Positions 61,191 through 64,000 of a stretch of 64,000 nt of DNA are shown one piece after another. This DNA comes from SHLQ01 sp964610745 (GTDB lineage: Bacteria; Actinomycetota; Acidimicrobiia; Acidimicrobiales; SHLQ01): assembly GCA_964610745.1 (NCBI GenBank), contig CAZSYL010000003.1:49529-113528 (forward strand), read 5' to 3'. Both the position numbers and the translations under genes were made by a program. The notes below the pieces were generated by a model that worked only from the letters and a program-made list of their open reading frames with translations, searched no databases and was not told the origin of the DNA. Every line of letters starts with the position of its first letter. Position 1 is the first letter of the stretch.

Positions 61191-61979
61191 ATGCCCGAAC
61201 TGATCGAGATCGAGCAGTACCGTCAACACCTTGACGGGTTGGTTGGCCAAACCGTCAAGGCAGTAGAGGTGTGCGACGTTCGCGTCGTCCGGCCAAAGGG
61301 TGATCCAGGGGAACACTTCTCAACGCTGTACGGGTGTGCGCTCCGAAGGACCCGTCGACATGGCAAGCTGTTACTCGCCGACTTTGGCGAAGGTGATTCG
61401 GTCATCGTGCTCGGACTTCGCTTTGGGATGACCGGTCGACTGCTGATCGACGGTCAAAGCAGCATTCGACAACTCGAGTACTCCTCGCCGAGAAACGATC
61501 CGGCCTGGGATCGATTCAAAATGACGATCGGCGCCAGTTCGGTGGTCCTTCGCGACCAGCGATGTCTTGGCTCGGTTGAGCTCGAACCGGATGTATCGAA
61601 CCTCGGCGCTGAGGCCTCGACAATTACGGCCGAAGAGCTGACCGAGGCTTTCCGAGGGAGGCATAAGGCAGTGAAGGCGGCACTGCTCGACCAGTCGATT
61701 CTCGCGGGGCTTGGGAACCTGCTTGCCGATGAGGCGCTGTGGGCTTCTGGGATTTCGCCGCTCACACCTGTCGACGAATTGACGGCTGAGGGTTTGGACA
61801 CGCTGGCAAGCGAGATCCGCAACACGGTGAGCCGCCTCACAGCTAGCGGCGGCTCAAACACCGGTGAGAGTTTCGTTGCTCGCCACAGGGGAGCGGTTTG
61901 TCCGCGGTGCCTAGGGCAGATGAGCGATGATCTCATTGGCGGTCGTCGGGCGTGGTGGTGCCCCGCACACCAACGCTGA
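61191..61979 (+). CDS. Fpg/Nei-family DNA glycosylase
   Basis: A 262-residue protein. The catalytic N-terminus is present (Pro2-Glu3 in MPELIEIE), with the beta-hairpin Lys in RRHGKLLLADF and the H2TH region AALLDQSILAGLGNLLADEALWASGISPLTP. The C-terminal zinc finger reads CPRC...WWCPAH, so the fourth Cys of the usual C4 finger is His. It excises oxidised bases in base-excision repair. The MPELIEIE N-terminus fits the actinobacterial Fpg/Nei paralogues more than canonical MutM. A 15-base direct repeat (TTTTGAACAAGCAG) sits just upstream at 61151-61180. Confidence 0.88.
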   Translation: MPELIEIEQYRQHLDGLVGQTVKAVEVCDVRVVRPKGDPGEHFSTLYGCALRRTRRHGKLLLADFGEGDSVIVLGLRFGMTGRLLIDGQSSIRQLEYSSPRNDPAWDRFKMTIGASSVVLRDQRCLGSVELEPDVSNLGAEASTITAEELTEAFRGRHKAVKAALLDQSILAGLGNLLADEALWASGISPLTPVDELTAEGLDTLASEIRNTVSRLTASGGSNTGESFVARHRGAVCPRCLGQMSDDLIGGRRAWWCPAHQR

Positions 61980-61996
61980 GCCGATACTGTCTGGGT

Positions 61997-62209
61997 GTGT
62001 TTCTCGGCTTCGAATTGCTATCCCTGCTTTGGACCGCTGCCCTCCCCATCGCGCAGGTCATCGAAGGTGAGAGCGAAGTCGTGAACATTCGTGAAGCCGA
62101 TAGTCGTCTAGGGCCACTGATCTTTATGCTGGTGGCCCTTGGTGCGGTCACTATTTTCGCTACGGTGATCTTCTGGTGGCTGACCCGCCCCGGTTCTTTT
62201 GAGGAGTGA
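61997..62209 (+). CDS. Small membrane protein
   Basis: About 70 residues from GTG 61997 (VFLGFELLSLLWTAALPIAQVIE). Two hydrophobic helices (FELLSLLWTAALPIA and LIFMLVALGAVTIFATVIFWWLT) are separated by a short polar loop. No known family. It follows the glycosylase gene by 17 bases and its stop is immediately before the next start, so co-transcription is likely. Confidence 0.6.
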   Translation: MFLGFELLSLLWTAALPIAQVIEGESEVVNIREADSRLGPLIFMLVALGAVTIFATVIFWWLTRPGSFEE

Positions 62210-62210
62210 A

Positions 62211-62435
62211 GTGGACGAGTTCGATCCTGATGAAATGGTGGCTCGATTCAAAGAACGAGCAGCAGCGGTGAAGCAGCGAAACCTACCGCCTGTCGGCGGG
62301 GACGAACGGGCGTTGTTCATTGCCCAGGCCCAAACCGATTTCCGTGATTTCGCGATGCTCGGTGACGCCGATGTTGAGCTTGTCGATGGAATGCTCACAC
62401 TTCGGATCGATCTTCGACCGAAAGGTGGAGACTGA
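62211..62435 (+). CDS. Small uncharacterised soluble protein
   Basis: 74 residues from GTG 62211, with GAGGAG (62201-62206) as ribosome-binding site lying inside the end of the previous gene. The N-terminal half is a charged helix (FDPDEMVARFKERAAAVKQRNL), and the C-terminal half has an ALFIAQAQTDFRDFAMLGDADVELVDGMLTLRIDL pattern. It is probably translationally coupled to the small membrane protein. Function unknown. Confidence 0.6.
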   Translation: MDEFDPDEMVARFKERAAAVKQRNLPPVGGDERALFIAQAQTDFRDFAMLGDADVELVDGMLTLRIDLRPKGGD

Positions 62436-62464
62436 GCGATCTCGCTGATACAGTCAGTGGTCCT

Positions 62465-62537
62465 GCGGACGTAGCTCAGTTGGTAGAGCATCACCTTGCC
62501 AAGGTGAGGGTCGCCAGTTCGAATCTGGTCGTCCGCT
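62465..62537 (+). tRNA. tRNA-Gly (GCC)
   Basis: Cloverleaf of 73 bases: acceptor GCGGACG/CGTCCGC, D arm GCTC...GAGC, anticodon stem TCACC/GGTGA with loop TTGCCAA (anticodon GCC at 62498-62500), and T arm GCCAG-TTCGAAT-CTGGT. CCA is not encoded. Confidence 0.96.
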
Positions 62538-62542
62538 CGTAC

Positions 62543-62581
62543 AAGATGCCCGGAGACGAGTCGCTCGTTTCCGGGCATCTT
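62543..62581 (+). terminator. Strong hairpin after tRNA-Gly
   Basis: AAGATGCCCGGA pairs perfectly with TCCGGGCATCTT (12 bp), with an inner ACGA/TCGT extension. It begins six bases after the tRNA. The tail is only moderately T-rich (TCGTTCT). Confidence 0.8.
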
Positions 62582-62604
62582 CGTTCTCGGCGAGCTGCCG
62601 TCGT

Positions 62605-62684
62605 GAAAGTATTGCTCCTTCGTTCCGGCTCCAATACTTTCTATTCCAATACGTTCTGCCTCCAATACCTTCCGCATCCAATAC
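62605..62684 (+). repeat. Inverted repeat with four spaced TCCAATAC motifs
   Basis: GAAAGTATTG (62605-62614) and CAATACTTTC (62632-62641) form a perfect 10-bp stem. The right arm begins a series of four TCCAATAC copies at 62630, 62645, 62661 and 62677 (spacing 15-16). A GTATTG also occurs at 62711. It lies in the 488-base gene-free spacer between the two tRNA genes. Confidence 0.6.
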
Positions 62685-62819
62685 ACTGCGCGGTCTGACG
62701 ATATTCGACCGTATTGCGCTCCTGATGACCCCAGAGCTCTCCACTCGCGCGCTGCGTGATTGAATGTGACGGCAGTGTGTCGGAATTGTTGCGATTGAGC
62801 GGGGGCGCGAAGACATTTT

Positions 62820-62934
62820 GCCCAACGCCACCTACGGTTTGGGCATCACGAAGTGGTGGCGTTCAGCGCCTCTTGCTTCGATCGCACGACGTGTGTGCCG
62901 GTAGCGCGGAGGGGCCTACTGGCACACACGTTGT
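62820..62934 (+). ncRNA. Candidate structured RNA in the tRNA-Gly/tRNA-Cys spacer
   Basis: A 19-bp hairpin (62886-62904 with 62916-62934) pairs completely as RNA, with two G-U wobbles, around an 11-base loop; arms begin ACGACGTGTGTGCCGGTAG. Just upstream, AACGCCACC (62824-62832) pairs with GGTGGCGTT (62855-62863), while an alternative GCCCAA (62820-62825)/TTGGGC (62839-62844) stem would exclude it. No convincing coding frame or Rho-independent tail is seen. It could be a small RNA or a repeat-element remnant. Confidence 0.35.
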
Positions 62935-63025
62935 TGCTACTCATTCAACAGTGGTTGGTGCTGTCGTCATTGTCGGTCGGAAGAGGTGTTCAACTCCGAA
63001 GTGAGCCGGTAACGTATTCGACCAT

Positions 63026-63100
63026 GCGTCGGTGCCCGAGCGGCCCAAGGGAACGGCCTGCAAAGCCGTACAGTCGCGGGTTCAAATCCCGCCCGGCGCT
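63026..63100 (+). tRNA. tRNA-Cys (GCA)
   Basis: Cloverleaf of 75 bases: acceptor GCGTCGG/CCGGCGC with one G-T pair, anticodon stem ACGGC/GCCGT with loop CTGCAAA (anticodon GCA at 63060-63062), and T arm GCGGG-TTCAAAT-CCCGC. CCA is not encoded. Confidence 0.95.
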
Positions 63101-63269
63101 CTACTCATTCCATCTACCGTGGCGCGCGGTCACGGCGGGACTTGCACCTTGTTCTTGAGCTCTCCGGCGAATGGCCGAAACAGCGGTTACTTCAAAGTGC
63201 GTTTCTGAAAGTGCGAACTTTTGCGATGGCAACTAAGTTTCCCTCCGGGCAAGTGAAGGATCTGTTTTC

Positions 63270-64000
63270 GTGAGTGACGTGTTCCCAGGACCAGGGTGGT
63301 GGCTGGCATCAGATGGCAAGTGGTACGACCCATCGACGCACCCTGACGCGTCCTACCGCGAGGCGTTCGGAGTAACACCCGCGACGCCCGAAGCCGAGGT
63401 CGTCGAGTCGACTGAGACCGAAGCAGCCTCAGAGAACGCATCGGATTTCCCTTCGGTCGAGATCGTGCCGCCCGAGGACTCAGCCCAAGCCCAGAACGAG
63501 CGCATTGCAAAGCTGGGTGCGGTGATCCGCACTGCCTCAAAGCTTCGCAGAAACGATGATCCGGTTGAGCACAATGGCCATGAAGTCGGTGCTATCGCTG
63601 AGACCAATACGGTCGAAGCGACCGTGGCTTCGGCAGGTCTCGCCGATCAAACCGCTGCCAACATGAACGATCAGGTCGACGTTGCTCCGATCGAGGACCG
63701 TATTCCACCACGCGACGTTCCGATGGAACATGTTTCGGAGGAGGATTCCGAGCCGTTTGAGCAGCGAGACGATCAGCTGAGTTCTGATGACACCGAGTCT
63801 GTCTTGGAGAGCGCTGAGGTGGCGTCGGACACCGAGCAGTTTGAGGTCCCGCTGGTCACGCCGGTCGAGCCGAGTACCGCTGGGTGGGCTCGTATCGAAC
63901 CTGACGCCGCCGAAACTGAGCTTCCAACCGAAACTGAGCTTCCAACCGAAACTGAGCTTCCAACCGAAACTGAGCTTCCAACCGAAACTGAGCTTCCAGC
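63270..64000 (+). CDS. Acidic repeat protein with N-terminal PGWW motif, truncated by window edge
   Basis: At least 243 residues from GTG 63270, with GAAGGA as ribosome site; no stop before the window ends. The N-terminus VSDVFPGPGWWLASDGKWYDPSTHPDASYR carries the DUF2510-like PGWW...DGKWYDP motif that actinobacteria place at the ends of membrane and signalling proteins. The rest is acidic and disordered (rich in Glu, Thr, Asp, Val). It runs into a perfect six-residue repeat ETELPT at the window end. A membrane or export domain may lie beyond. Function unknown. Confidence 0.75.
   Translation, partial: MSDVFPGPGWWLASDGKWYDPSTHPDASYREAFGVTPATPEAEVVESTETEAASENASDFPSVEIVPPEDSAQAQNERIAKLGAVIRTASKLRRNDDPVEHNGHEVGAIAETNTVEATVASAGLADQTAANMNDQVDVAPIEDRIPPRDVPMEHVSEEDSEPFEQRDDQLSSDDTESVLESAEVASDTEQFEVPLVTPVEPSTAGWARIEPDAAETELPTETELPTETELPTETELPTETELP
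63912..64000 (+). repeat. 18-bp in-frame coding tandem repeat
   Basis: Unit GAAACTGAGCTTCCAACC, starting at 63912, 63930, 63948, 63966 and 63984, encodes ETELPT. The copies are identical at DNA level until the last, which ends CCAGC, so the array is young or kept homogeneous. It may continue beyond the window. Confidence 0.95.

Noticed and set aside
62756..63158. Short open frames between and over the two tRNA genes
   Set aside because: They overlap tRNA-Cys or strong hairpins and have no coding character.

Overview
The window looks like a chromosomal segment of a free-living, aerobic, moderately high-GC actinobacterium. I infer an Acidimicrobiia (Ilumatobacter-like) lineage from several features: an F420-type luciferase-like oxidoreductase, a PGWW...DGKWY protein at the right edge, the actinobacterial 5'-nucleotidase and acyl-CoA dehydrogenase families, and many GTG starts. 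No phage, plasmid or insertion sequence is visible. Two 100-N assembly gaps (7210-7309 and 26816-26915) each lie inside a tandem repeat, so true repeat lengths there are unknown.

Layout. 1-3.8 kb: end of a flavoprotein gene, a metallophosphoesterase, a protein with DivIVA-like tail motifs, an acetyltransferase and a serine hydrolase. 3.8-7.8 kb: an ECF sigma factor, a membrane anti-sigma-like protein and a secreted paralogue in one operon, then a 21-bp repeat array at the end of a lipoprotein gene. 7.9-16.6 kb: hypothetical genes, an OsmC protein, a PBP4-type carboxypeptidase, PolX, and a secreted protein with two carbohydrate-binding modules. 16.8-21.1 kb: a degenerate GyrB-like protein, a 5'-nucleotidase, a Baeyer-Villiger-type monooxygenase and a glyoxalase-fold protein. 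21.1-25.6 kb (minus strand): LLM oxidoreductase, rhomboid, serB, serA.

25.8-35.1 kb is the most distinctive part. An IclR regulator, a 101-bp tandem repeat and proS precede a formate dehydrogenase operon. The FdhA catalytic subunit carries an in-frame TGA exactly at the selenocysteine site, followed by a SECIS-like element. The Fe-S half of FdhA is a separate gene at the far end of the operon, after a NuoE-NuoF fusion. Paired 17-bp palindromes occur upstream of both iclR and fdhA, which suggests that this IclR controls formate oxidation. A DAO-type amine oxidase follows and may supply C1 units.

35.1-43.3 kb: zwf, azlCD, a DMT exporter, two MFS carriers, aqpZ and a TRM11-like methyltransferase. 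43.4-49.5 kb: a complete oligopeptide-type ABC importer (Tat lipoprotein, two permeases, one fused double ATPase). 49.5-54.1 kb: a degenerate metallo-beta-lactamase-fold protein, a degenerate helicase C-domain, a YihY protein and a large acyl-CoA dehydrogenase. 54.1-62.4 kb: lgt, a serine hydrolase, a class III cyclase, an alkyltransferase-like protein, a DEAD-box helicase overlapping an N6-adenine methylase, metX, an Fpg/Nei glycosylase and two small genes. 62.4-64 kb: tRNA-Gly and tRNA-Cys flanking a hairpin-rich spacer, then a truncated acidic repeat protein.

All calls are by reading; no searches or folding programs were run. Family assignments rest on motif recall, and start sites are often provisional.
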